Source: Lacisediminihabitans profunda (GTDB lineage: Bacteria; Actinomycetota; Actinomycetes; Actinomycetales; Microbacteriaceae). From it: a stretch of 64,000 bases of DNA. The stretch is taken from assembly GCF_008040105.1 (NCBI RefSeq), contig NZ_VRMG01000001.1, positions 1 through 64,000 of the forward strand. Reading direction: 5' to 3'. Numbering within the stretch: position 1 is the stretch's first letter; each line of letters opens with the position of its first letter. The notes under the pieces were generated by a model, which saw only the letters and a list, made by a program, of their open reading frames with translations, did not search any database and had not been told where the DNA came from. A program made the position numbers and the translations under genes. Below, piece after piece: positions 1 through 7,337 of this stretch.

Positions 1-2
1 CA

Positions 3-28
3 CAACGTCCCTGGGAACTACAACTAGG
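3..28 (+). repeat. Repeat tail motif at window edge
   Basis: Bases 3-28 read CAACGTCCCTGGG, three variable bases around an A, then TACAACTAGG. The same 26 nt, with two differences, occurs on the minus strand at 4702-4677, directly beyond the end of the inverted-array repeat at 4716-5144. The orientation here implies that any attached repeat body lies to the left of the window. It sits just 3' of the minus-strand dehydrogenase gene. It could be the end of a third copy of that element, or an independent short repeat. Confidence 0.5.
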
Positions 29-31
29 TCT

Positions 32-850
32 CTACCGCGTGACCGCTGCCTCGCTGCGCTCCCAGAGCGCGCGGGCGAGTTCGTCGTCGTATGCCTGCTT
101 GTTCGCCTTCTGGATGGCCCGCTTCTCGTAGTACTCGCCGGAGACCCAGTCGGTGCCGGGCGTCGTCGTGGCCAGCCAGACCAGGGTGTCCGCCCCCTGC
201 TCGGGCGAGAGCATGAAGCGGGAGAAGAAGCCGGTGTAGCCGAGGCGCATGAAGCTGGTCGAGTTCGCGGCGAAGCTCGTGGCGACGACCCCGGGGTGGA
301 AGGCGGCAGTCGAGATTCCGGCCTCGTGGTAGCGCCGATGGAGCTCCCGGGTGAAGAGGATGTTGGCCAGCTTGCCGTTGCCGTATGCCCGGTTGGCCGA
401 ATACCCATTCGCCAGATCGAGGTCGTCGATGTCGATCCGGCCGTAGCGATTGGCTCTGCTGGACGTGTTGATCACGCTCGCCGAGCTGTCCACCAGGCGT
501 TGCATCAGCAGGGTCGTGAGCAGGAAGGGCGCGAGGTGGTTCACCTGGAACGTCTTCTCATGGCCGTCGACGGTGAGTTCGCGCCTGGCCATGATGCCGC
601 CGGCATTGTTGGCGAGCACGTCGATGCGGGGGTAGCGCGCGAGCAGTTCGGCCGCGAGTGACCGCACCTGGCCCAGGTCCGCGAAGTCGGCCGCGTAGCA
701 GTCCACGTCGAGCTCGGCCGCGATCGCCTGGGTCTTCTCGGGGGACCGCCCCACGATGACCACCGTGTCGCCGCGCGCCTTCAGGGCTCGTGCGGCAGCC
801 GCGCCGATCCCGTCGCTCGCCCCGGTGATCACTATCGTTCGTGCAGTCAT
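32..850 (-). CDS. Short-chain dehydrogenase/reductase (retinol dehydrogenase-like)
   Basis: A 272-residue NAD(P)-dependent oxidoreductase of the SDR superfamily, substrate unknown. The start chosen is the ATG of MTARTIVITG, which has AAGGG just upstream; the frame stays open further upstream but that extension is Arg-rich and unlike protein. The cofactor loop TGASDGIG is near residue 10, NNAGG near residue 90, and the active-site Tyr-x3-Lys is in AYGNGK near residue 185. The overall pattern resembles the WW-domain oxidoreductase/retinol dehydrogenase branch, in which a small domain follows the Rossmann core. It is transcribed towards the left window edge and stands alone. Confidence 0.88.
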   Translation of the reverse strand: MTARTIVITGASDGIGAAAARALKARGDTVVIVGRSPEKTQAIAAELDVDCYAADFADLGQVRSLAAELLARYPRIDVLANNAGGIMARRELTVDGHEKTFQVNHLAPFLLTTLLMQRLVDSSASVINTSSRANRYGRIDIDDLDLANGYSANRAYGNGKLANILFTRELHRRYHEAGISTAAFHPGVVATSFAANSTSFMRLGYTGFFSRFMLSPEQGADTLVWLATTTPGTDWVSGEYYEKRAIQKANKQAYDDELARALWERSEAAVTR

Positions 851-939
851 TGTTGCCCTTCGTCGTCTCGATCGATTAAAGCCCGGCGGCGCCGTTCGGC
901 GCGGGTGCCGGGCGGGGATTCGCGGAATACGATGTTGTC

Positions 940-1218
940 GTGTTCTACGTGAGCTTCTACACCCCGAACCCCGGCGGTTTCGACCGGGCGGGCGAGGTTT
1001 ATCCGCGACACCACGCATACGTCGACGAGTTCGCGCTCGGCGGCGGGATCTGGATGATCGGCACGTTCGGTGATCCGGCGACGGAGGGCGCGATGTGTGT
1101 CTTCCGGTCCCGCGAGGCCGGCGAGCGATTCATGAGCGGCGACCCCTTCGTCACGGAGGGCGTCGTCGTCGCCTCCGCCGTGCGCGAGTGGGATCCGCTC
1201 GTCTACGACGCTACTTGA
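940..1218 (+). CDS. YciI-like (YCII-related) small protein
   Basis: A 92-residue protein starting at GTG (FYVSFYTPNPGG). It resembles the YCII-related dimeric alpha/beta barrel family: an N-terminal strand, then an HHAYVDEF segment carrying the conserved His, a GDPATEGAMCVF strand and a closing VREWDPLVYD. Some family members are reported to act in small-molecule transformations, but most have no known function. It converges with the glycosylase gene on the other strand and overlaps its stop by 8 bp. The start is not strongly supported by a ribosome-binding site. Confidence 0.7.
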   Translation: MFYVSFYTPNPGGFDRAGEVYPRHHAYVDEFALGGGIWMIGTFGDPATEGAMCVFRSREAGERFMSGDPFVTEGVVVASAVREWDPLVYDAT

Positions 1219-2071
1219 GCAGTCGACTGAGCACCCGGTCGGCGAGCGGCCTGCCCCCGGTCTGGCAGGTCGGGCAGTACTGCAGCGTCGAATCGGCGAA
1301 GATCACCTGCCGTATGGTGTCGCCGCACACCGGGCAGGCCTCGCCGGCGCGGCCGTGCACCCGCATCCCGGACCTCTTCTCCCTCTTGAGCTCCGAGGCG
1401 GCGAGCCCGTCCGCTCGCGCGATCGCCCCGCGCAGCTCCTCCTGCAGGGCGGCATACAGCCGGGCGACTTCGTGCGGTGCCATCGCCGCCGGCTTGAATG
1501 GGGACATCCTGGCCAGGTGCAGGATCTCGTCGGAATACGCGTTGCCGATGCCGGCGATGATCGACTGGTTGCGCAGCACGCCCTTGATCTGAGAGCGCCC
1601 GGCGGAGGCGAGGATGCCGGCGAAGACCTCCTCGGTGAAGGCTGGCGCGAGCGGGTCCGGACCGAGCCGCGCGATGCCGGGCACCTCGAGCGGGTCGCGC
1701 ACAACCCAGAGGGCGAGGCTCTTCTTCGTGCCGGCCTCGGTGATGTCGATTCCGGACCCGTCGTCGAGCACGAGCCGCGCGGCGAGCGGTCCCTTGCCGA
1801 GGCCCTTCGAGGGCTGGGATGGGCCGTCGCGCCAACGGATCCAGCCGGCGCGGGCGAGGTGAAGCACGAGGTGCAGGTCGCCGATCGCGATGTCGAGGAA
1901 CTTCCCGTGCCGAGAGAGCGGCCCGATCACCCGGCCGGCCAGGGCGGACATCGGCGGGTCGAAGGTCTTGAGTGCCGCGAAGGAGATCACGTCGACCCGG
2001 TCGACGGTACGGCCGGTGAGGCGCGCGCCGAGGTCGGAGACGAGGGCGTGGATTTCGGGCAGCTCGGGCAC
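1211..2071 (-). CDS. Fpg/Nei-family DNA glycosylase
   Basis: A 286-residue base-excision repair glycosylase/AP lyase. The GTG start follows GGAGGC and gives mature N-terminus PELPEIHALV, with catalytic Pro at residue 2 and Glu at 3. A helix-two-turn-helix region (KGVLRNQSIIAGIGNAYSDE) lies near residues 155-175, and a C-terminal zinc finger is formed by CPVC and CPTC. The finger loop reads FADSTLQYCPTCQ; the Arg found in classical Fpg/Nei (G-R-x-T) is replaced, a variant that seems typical of one actinobacterial subfamily. It lies downstream of mutY on the same strand with a 38-bp gap, which fits joint handling of oxidised guanine. Confidence 0.9.
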   Translation of the reverse strand: MPELPEIHALVSDLGARLTGRTVDRVDVISFAALKTFDPPMSALAGRVIGPLSRHGKFLDIAIGDLHLVLHLARAGWIRWRDGPSQPSKGLGKGPLAARLVLDDGSGIDITEAGTKKSLALWVVRDPLEVPGIARLGPDPLAPAFTEEVFAGILASAGRSQIKGVLRNQSIIAGIGNAYSDEILHLARMSPFKPAAMAPHEVARLYAALQEELRGAIARADGLAASELKREKRSGMRVHGRAGEACPVCGDTIRQVIFADSTLQYCPTCQTGGRPLADRVLSRLLK

Positions 2072-2109
2072 GCCTCCAGTCTCCGCCACGGCGGCGACAT
2101 CCCGAAAGG

Positions 2110-2979
2110 TCAGCCGGGAAGCTGGTAGCCGTCGGCGACCGAGCCGGTGACGAGGCCGTCGGTGAGCAGGCCGAGCAGCGCCCGTTCGCGCTGCGCCGCA
2201 TCCGGCCACACCGTGTCGATCTCCGAGCGGGTAACGGGCACGTCCGACGCCCGGAGCTCGCGAAGGATGAGCCCGCGCACCTGCCGGTCCGAACCCTCGA
2301 ACTTCTTCTGCACCGGCTGGCGCGCGCCGAGGTATTCCGGGTAGCCGGCGGCCCGCCACGCGCACAGGTCGCGGATCGGGCAGTCCTCGCAGCGGGGCGC
2401 CCGCGCGGTGCAGACGACCGCCCCGAGCTCCATGATCGCGGCGTTCGCCACCGTCGACTCCTCCACGTCGGGCGGGAGGATCGCCTCCATCGCCGCGAGG
2501 TCCCGCCGGGAGGAGGGCGGCCCAGGCTCGGCCCGGGCGTCGATGGCGCGCGCGATCACCCGCCGCACATTGGTGTCGACGACGGGATGCCGGTGGCCGT
2601 ACGCGAAGACCGCGATCGCCCGCGCGGTGTAGTCCCCGACCCCGGGCAGGGCGAGGAGTTCGCCGACGTCGTGCGGCACGACCCCGCCGTGCCGCTCGGT
2701 GATGGTCACGGCCGCCGCGTGCAGGTTGAGCGCTCGGCGCGGGTAGCCGAGCCGGTCCCAGGCGCGCACCGCCTCGCCGCTCGGCACCGCCGCGAGAGCG
2801 GCGGGTGTCGGCCACCGGGCGAGCCAGGCCTCGAGCCGCGGGATCACGCGCACGACGGGGGTCTGCTGGAGCATGAACTCACTCACCAGGGTTCCCCACG
2901 CGGTGAAGCCCGGTCGGCGCCAGGGGAGGTCGCGCCCGTTGGCTCGGAACCACGCGTTCACGGCCGGCACGATGCTCAC
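2110..2979 (-). CDS. mutY: A/G-specific adenine glycosylase
   Basis: A 289-residue MutY that removes adenine mispaired with 8-oxoguanine. Visible features are the catalytic Glu region (FMLQQTPV near residue 38), the helix-hairpin-helix LPGVGDYTARAI near 110, the catalytic Asp in HPVVDTNVRRV near 130, and an iron-sulphur loop with spacing C-x6-C-x2-C-x5-C near 190-206. It is short and lacks the MutT-like C-terminal domain of the E. coli enzyme, as is usual in actinobacteria. Together with the glycosylase downstream it forms a GO-repair pair. Confidence 0.95.
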   Translation of the reverse strand: MSIVPAVNAWFRANGRDLPWRRPGFTAWGTLVSEFMLQQTPVVRVIPRLEAWLARWPTPAALAAVPSGEAVRAWDRLGYPRRALNLHAAAVTITERHGGVVPHDVGELLALPGVGDYTARAIAVFAYGHRHPVVDTNVRRVIARAIDARAEPGPPSSRRDLAAMEAILPPDVEESTVANAAIMELGAVVCTARAPRCEDCPIRDLCAWRAAGYPEYLGARQPVQKKFEGSDRQVRGLILRELRASDVPVTRSEIDTVWPDAAQRERALLGLLTDGLVTGSVADGYQLPG

Positions 2980-3032
2980 CGTCCCACTCTAGATTCCGAT
3001 TTGGATTCCGTCGCCCGGCGTAGTCTTGTGAC

Positions 3033-3662
3033 ATGGCCAGATGGGCACCAGAGAAGAAGGACCAGCTCGAGGCGCTCGCCGGCGAGATCCTGCACCACTA
3101 CGGCTCCGGTCGGGCGATCGTCGCCATCGACGGATCGTCCACCGCCGGCACGGCGGAGTTCGCCGCCGCCCTCGCCGACGCGATGCGCGACGCCGGGCAC
3201 AAGGTGTTCGTCGCCTCGATCCGGGACTTCCGCAAGACGCACGCCAGGCGCGAGAGCCAGAGTGCCGAGACGGCTGAGTCGTTCTACCGCGACGCCTTCG
3301 ACTATTCGGTGCTCACGCGCGTGCTGATCGACCCGTTCCGAGCCTCCGGCAGCACGGGTTTTGTGCTCGCCGCCTATGACGAGAAGCGCGACGCCCCGTT
3401 GCCGCCGAAGTGGATGACGGCGGGCAAGGACGCGATCCTCATCGTCGAGGGGGTCTTCCTCAACCGTCGCGAGCTGGCCGGGCTCTGGAACTATTCGGTC
3501 TGGCTCGACGTGCCGCGACCGGAAGACGAGGGCGGCGAGTCGGCCGAACAGGGCGCCGATGCGCTCTACCTCGAGGAGGCGAACCCCCGCGCCGCAGCCG
3601 TGGCCATCATCGACAATCGCGACGTCGATCACCCGCGCCGGGTCTTCGCCGACGCCTGCTGA
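3033..3662 (+). CDS. Uridine kinase-like protein with degenerate P-loop
   Basis: A 209-residue protein of the uridine kinase/phosphoribulokinase-like P-loop fold. The fold is suggested by IVAIDGSS near residue 30, the DFRKTHARR segment, ILIVEGVFLNR (a Walker B-like strand) and a C-terminal NPRAAAVAIIDN motif often seen in this actinobacterial family. The Walker A stretch reads DGSSTAGTAEFA where an active kinase would have GKT or GKS, so the phosphate-binding Lys is missing. It may be inactive or regulatory, or bind a nucleotide differently. It is divergent from mutY, with 53 bp between them. Confidence 0.75.
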   Translation: MARWAPEKKDQLEALAGEILHHYGSGRAIVAIDGSSTAGTAEFAAALADAMRDAGHKVFVASIRDFRKTHARRESQSAETAESFYRDAFDYSVLTRVLIDPFRASGSTGFVLAAYDEKRDAPLPPKWMTAGKDAILIVEGVFLNRRELAGLWNYSVWLDVPRPEDEGGESAEQGADALYLEEANPRAAAVAIIDNRDVDHPRRVFADAC

Positions 3663-3668
3663 CCGGCT

Positions 3669-4667
3669 CTACCCGATTACCGCCAGCCGGTCGATTCTCG
3701 CGGCGACGTCCGCGGGGGCGATGAACTCACCCGTGCGCTCGACTTCGTGCACCATCTGTACCAGGAGGTCGTTGACCGGAGTGGCGACGTCGACCTCGGA
3801 GCCAGCCTCCACGACCGCGCCGTTGAGGTAGTCGATCTCGGTCGGCTGGTGCCGGCGGATGCTCTGCAGCGTCGATCCCGGGTTGGGCGTGCGACCCATC
3901 CTGGCCCGCATGAGCAGGGGGAGCGCCTGGGCCACCGATGCCGGCAGGCGCACGAGCAGGTGCAGCATCCGGTCGGAGAGCCCCTGGAGCTTCTCGAATT
4001 CGACGCCCCGGGCGATGCCTACCCGCACCGCCTCGCGCATGCTCTCGGTCATGACCGCCCGCAGCGCGCGGTCGGCGATGACGTCCTGCGCGCTCAGGCC
4101 GGTGATCGCGGGCAGCGCGTTGACCTGGTTCACGATGAGCTTCGTCCACTGCGCGCCCTCGAAGTTGCCGGTGGAGGTGACCGGCAGGACCTCGCCGAGA
4201 AGCCGGGACGCGTAGAGGGTGGGCAGCAGATCGCCGCCGAGGTAGGTGCTTCCCGCCGTGGTGACCTTCACCTGGCCGGGGGAGAGAAAGGAGGCGGCGA
4301 AGAGCGCCAGTCCGCCGACGATGTCGGATCGCGGGGCCGCGCGCTTGGCGACCACGATCGAGCGAAGCCCGTTTTGCACGACGACGACGGGGATGCCGAC
4401 GATCATCGCGGCGTTCGCCCGGAGCGCGGACTCCGCATCCTGCGCCTTAGCGGTGACGATCGCGAGGTCAGGGCTTCTGGTGAGCGCGGCGGCAGCCTGA
4501 ACTCGCGCGGTGTGCTCGCCCCAGGCCCCGCTGAGCTTCAGCCCGTTCGCCGCGATCGCCGCGAGGTGTTCGCCCCGGGCCGTGACGTCTACGGTGTGTC
4601 CCGCCCGGTCGAGCAGCGCGGCGATCGTGCCTCCCACGGCCCCCGCGCCGATGACCGCAACCCTCAT
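3669..4667 (-). CDS. 2-dehydropantoate 2-reductase-like protein (ApbA/PanE family)
   Basis: A 332-residue NADPH-dependent ketopantoate reductase family protein. The N-terminal GAGAVGGTIAALL is the Rossmann loop (residues 7-19). The C-terminal helical domain carries the expected Asn-rich segment (WTKLIVNQVNALPAITG) and the PNPGSTLQSIRRHQPTEIDYLNG block, where Ser and Glu bind the substrate. Several paralogues of this family exist in actinobacteria, so a role in pantothenate synthesis is likely but not certain. Its upstream region is filled by a long non-coding repeat and by a CTAGGAATCCTAG palindrome at 4669-4681, immediately before the start codon. Confidence 0.87.
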   Translation of the reverse strand: MRVAVIGAGAVGGTIAALLDRAGHTVDVTARGEHLAAIAANGLKLSGAWGEHTARVQAAAALTRSPDLAIVTAKAQDAESALRANAAMIVGIPVVVVQNGLRSIVVAKRAAPRSDIVGGLALFAASFLSPGQVKVTTAGSTYLGGDLLPTLYASRLLGEVLPVTSTGNFEGAQWTKLIVNQVNALPAITGLSAQDVIADRALRAVMTESMREAVRVGIARGVEFEKLQGLSDRMLHLLVRLPASVAQALPLLMRARMGRTPNPGSTLQSIRRHQPTEIDYLNGAVVEAGSEVDVATPVNDLLVQMVHEVERTGEFIAPADVAARIDRLAVIG

Positions 4668-4676
4668 GCTAGGAAT

Positions 4677-4702
4677 CCTAGTTGTACTGCCCAGGGACGT
4701 TG
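4677..4702 (-). repeat. Repeat tail motif upstream of the PanE-like gene
   Basis: On the minus strand this reads CAACGTCCCTGGG, three variable bases around an A, then TACAACTAGG: 24 of 26 bases match positions 3-28. It lies 13 bp outside the body of the inverted-array repeat and 9 bp upstream of the PanE-like start codon. A GGTTAACC palindrome (4702-4709) touches it. It may be the outer end of the repeat or part of a promoter region; the second full copy of the repeat has no clear version of it. Confidence 0.55.
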
Positions 4703-4715
4703 GTTAACCAGCTGA

Positions 4716-5144
4716 TGGGTGGGCGGGCTCCGCTCGCGGTTGTGCGGGGATGGTATTCGTGGAGCCAGGCGCGTTGTGCAGGATGGTGCCGCCGCCCACA
4801 GGTGCCCGCCCCGCAGACTCCAGTTGTGCAGGACGAGTTCAGCAGGACGGTTCGGGCGGATGGCGAGGACGATAGGTGCAGAACCGACGGGAGCGTCCTG
4901 CAGACCGGGACCGTTCGGGGCGCCACACCCCCCCCCTGCCGTGTCCTGCACAAGCTGTCCTGCACAACTGGAGTCTGCCGGGTAGGCAACCAAGCCTCCG
5001 GGGCCCGTCCTGCAGAACACGGCCCGACCGACGCGGGCGGCCACAACGAGAGGGCCGAAAAGGTCCAGCCTCCGGCATTGCGGCGACCGGCATGCAGCGG
5101 AGGGCGGCCGGGCGGTCGCGAAGGATCGAGGTCCACGACCACGA
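4716..5144 (-). repeat. Inverted-array repeat element, copy A
   Basis: This fills most of the 540-bp gap between the MFS gene and the PanE-like gene. Six copies of a 12-mer (GTTGTGCAGGAC or its complement GTCCTGCACAAC, up to two changes) start at 4773, 4823, 4837, 4943, 4957 and 5007. The spacings 50, 14, loop, 14, 50 are exactly symmetrical. Bases 4814-4834 and 4957-4977 are perfect 21-bp reverse complements, so the transcript could fold into a long hairpin with a loop of about 94 nt. The whole element aligns at roughly three-quarters identity to 11123-11632, read on the opposite strand. No convincing protein is encoded. Its orientation matches transcription of both flanking genes. Confidence 0.85.
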
Positions 5145-5207
5145 GATCGTCCACAACCTCGCTCACGTTCACCGACCGAAGCGAGTCGTCACGCCCAATC
5201 AACCAAC

Positions 5208-6641
5208 CTACTTCGCGCGGCCGACCGAGGGCGCGAGCACCCGACCGGACGGGAGAAGCAGGGCGACGAGGGCGGAGCCGAGCAGGGCGAAGGCGCCGAC
5301 CGTCACGGCGGGGATCGCCGCGTTGACATACCCGGTGGGGGTGAGCTGCCCGCCGGCGCCCGTGAACACCGCGGTGAGCACGGCGATGCCGAGGGCGACG
5401 CCGATCTCGCGCAGCGTGGAGTTGGTGCCGCTCGCCTTCGCCCGGTCGGCGTCGACGATGTTCGCGAGCACCGCCGTCGACGAGGGGGCGAAGACGAGCC
5501 CCATCCCCACGCCGGCGAAGAGGAACGGGCCGAGGAGGGCGACGTACTTCACGTCGGCGGTCATCACTCCGCCGAGCCAGAAGATGGCGATGGACTGCAG
5601 CAGCAGCCCCGCCACGATGAGGGTGCGGGTGCCCACTCGGGGCGCGACGAGGCCGGCGAGCGGGGCGATCACCATGGGGGCAAGGGTCCACGGCATGGTC
5701 ATGATCCCGGCCTGCAGCGGGGAGTGGCCCTGCACTATCTGCAGGAACTGGATGAGGATGAAGATCGAGCCGAAGATGCCGAAACTGAAGGCGATTCCCA
5801 CGATGTTGGCGATGCTGAAGCTGCGGTCGCGGAAGAGCCGGAGCGGCAGCAGGGGGCTGGGCGTGCGCGCCTCCCAGGCGAGGAAGGCGAGAACGAGCAC
5901 GACGCCGCCCGCGAGCGAGCCGACCACCTCGAGGCTGCCCCAGCCCGCGTCGTTTCCCCGGATGATGCCGTAGACGAGTCCGAGCACTCCCACCCCGACG
6001 AGAAGGAGTCCCACGACATCCGCGCGGAGCCTGGCACCGAAGCTGTTCGGCAGGGCGAGCAGTACCAGTGGAACGGAGACGATGCCGACGGGCACGTTGA
6101 TCCAGAAGATGGCCTGCCAGTTCCAGCCCTCAACGATCGCGCCGCCGATGAGCGGCCCGAGGGCTACACCGAGGCCGGAGATGCCGCCCCAGATTCCGAT
6201 CGCGAGCGGCCGGAGCCTGGCGCTCACCGAGCCGACGAGGAGGGTGAGGGAGAGCGGCATCAGGGCGGCTGCGCCGACGCCCTGGACGGCACGGGTGACG
6301 ATGAGCATCCAGGGCTCGGTGCTCAGCGCCGAGAGGGCGGAGCTCGCCGTGAAGATGGCGATGCCGATCACGAACAGGGTACGCCGGCCGTAGCGGTCGC
6401 CGAGGGCCACCGCCATGAGCATGAACGTGGCGAAGCTCAGTGTGTAGGCGTTGACGAACCACTGCAGCTCGGTGATGCCCGCGTCGAGGCTCGTTCGGAT
6501 CACGGGGAGCGCGCTCGTCATGACGAGGTTGTCGAGGGTCGCCATGAACATGGGCAGGGAGGCGGCGATGATCGCCAGCCAGACGGGAACTCGCCGGCGG
6601 ATGTTCGTGCCGGTCTGGACCGGGGCTTCGAGAGTGGTCAT
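5208..6641 (-). CDS. MFS drug exporter, DHA2 (14-TMS, EmrB/QacA) family
   Basis: A 477-residue inner-membrane proton antiporter. About 14 hydrophobic helices are visible. Motif D1 appears as TLDNLVMTSALPVI near residue 35, motif A as GDRYGRRTLF near 82, and the antiporter motif C as LGVALGPLIGG near 160. It diverges from a TetR gene 69 bp away, the usual arrangement for a substrate-induced efflux pump. The substrate is unknown. Confidence 0.92.
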   Translation of the reverse strand: MTTLEAPVQTGTNIRRRVPVWLAIIAASLPMFMATLDNLVMTSALPVIRTSLDAGITELQWFVNAYTLSFATFMLMAVALGDRYGRRTLFVIGIAIFTASSALSALSTEPWMLIVTRAVQGVGAAALMPLSLTLLVGSVSARLRPLAIGIWGGISGLGVALGPLIGGAIVEGWNWQAIFWINVPVGIVSVPLVLLALPNSFGARLRADVVGLLLVGVGVLGLVYGIIRGNDAGWGSLEVVGSLAGGVVLVLAFLAWEARTPSPLLPLRLFRDRSFSIANIVGIAFSFGIFGSIFILIQFLQIVQGHSPLQAGIMTMPWTLAPMVIAPLAGLVAPRVGTRTLIVAGLLLQSIAIFWLGGVMTADVKYVALLGPFLFAGVGMGLVFAPSSTAVLANIVDADRAKASGTNSTLREIGVALGIAVLTAVFTGAGGQLTPTGYVNAAIPAVTVGAFALLGSALVALLLPSGRVLAPSVGRAK

Positions 6642-6654
6642 GATCCCTCACTTA

Positions 6655-6701
6655 GTTATCGTCTGATTACTTAATTCGACGATAAGGCATCGACTGATAA
6701 C
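6655..6701. promoter_or_regulatory. Candidate TetR operator between exporter and regulator
   Basis: The 69-bp divergent region is AT-rich compared with its surroundings. It contains the inverted repeat TTATCGTC (6656-6663) and GACGATAA (6678-6685), 14 bp apart, and an outer GTTATC (6655-6660) paired with GATAAC (6696-6701). Such symmetry between a TetR gene and its divergent exporter is the expected place for the repressor to bind both promoters. Confidence 0.6.
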
Positions 6702-6710
6702 CTGTCAAGC

Positions 6711-7337
6711 ATGACTGACGGAACCAGGATGCGCGCGGAAGACCGGCGAGAACTCATCCTCCAGGCGGCGACGACGGTGTTCGGCGACCACGGCTACGAC
6801 GGCACGACGACCGCGCAGGTCGCCCGGGCCGCCGGCGTGAGCCAGCCGTACGTCGTGCGCGTGTTCGGAACCAAGGAGAAGCTGTTCCTCGCCGTCCTGC
6901 AGCGCGCGCTCGACCACCTGCTCGCGGCGTTCCGGGCCGCGCTCACCGACACCGTCTCCGGTGTTCCCATTCAGCGGCGCATCGGCCTCGCCTACATCGG
7001 ACTCGCGGCCGACCGAGGGTTGCTCCTCTCGCTCATGCACGGATTCGTGCTCGGCCGAGACCCGGAGATCGGGGCGGCGGCCCGCGAGGGATTCATCCTC
7101 GTGTACCGTTTCCTACGCCACGAAGCCGGCTTCAGCCCGGACGAGTCCCAGCAGTTTCTCGCCGGTGGCATGCTCATCAACACCATGATCGGACTGCGGA
7201 TGACCGACGACTTCGACCGGGACCCCGACGTTCACGAGCTGCTCACCCACGCCTTCCCGGAGAAGATCGACATCATGCTCGAACTCGCGAAGACGGAGCG
7301 CCGCGAGGCCGCCGAGCGCGCGGGGACCGGCGCGTGA
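6711..7337 (+). CDS. TetR/AcrR family transcriptional regulator
   Basis: A 208-residue regulator. The N-terminal helix-turn-helix reads RRELILQAATTVFGDHGYDG followed by TAQVARAAGVSQPYVVRVFG (residues 13-55). The C-terminal ligand domain is unassigned. It is divergent from the MFS exporter and probably represses both genes through the palindromes between them. Its stop overlaps the GTG start of truB by 4 bp, so truB may be translationally coupled to it, an odd partnership for a housekeeping tRNA gene. Confidence 0.9.
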   Translation: MTDGTRMRAEDRRELILQAATTVFGDHGYDGTTTAQVARAAGVSQPYVVRVFGTKEKLFLAVLQRALDHLLAAFRAALTDTVSGVPIQRRIGLAYIGLAADRGLLLSLMHGFVLGRDPEIGAAAREGFILVYRFLRHEAGFSPDESQQFLAGGMLINTMIGLRMTDDFDRDPDVHELLTHAFPEKIDIMLELAKTERREAAERAGTGA

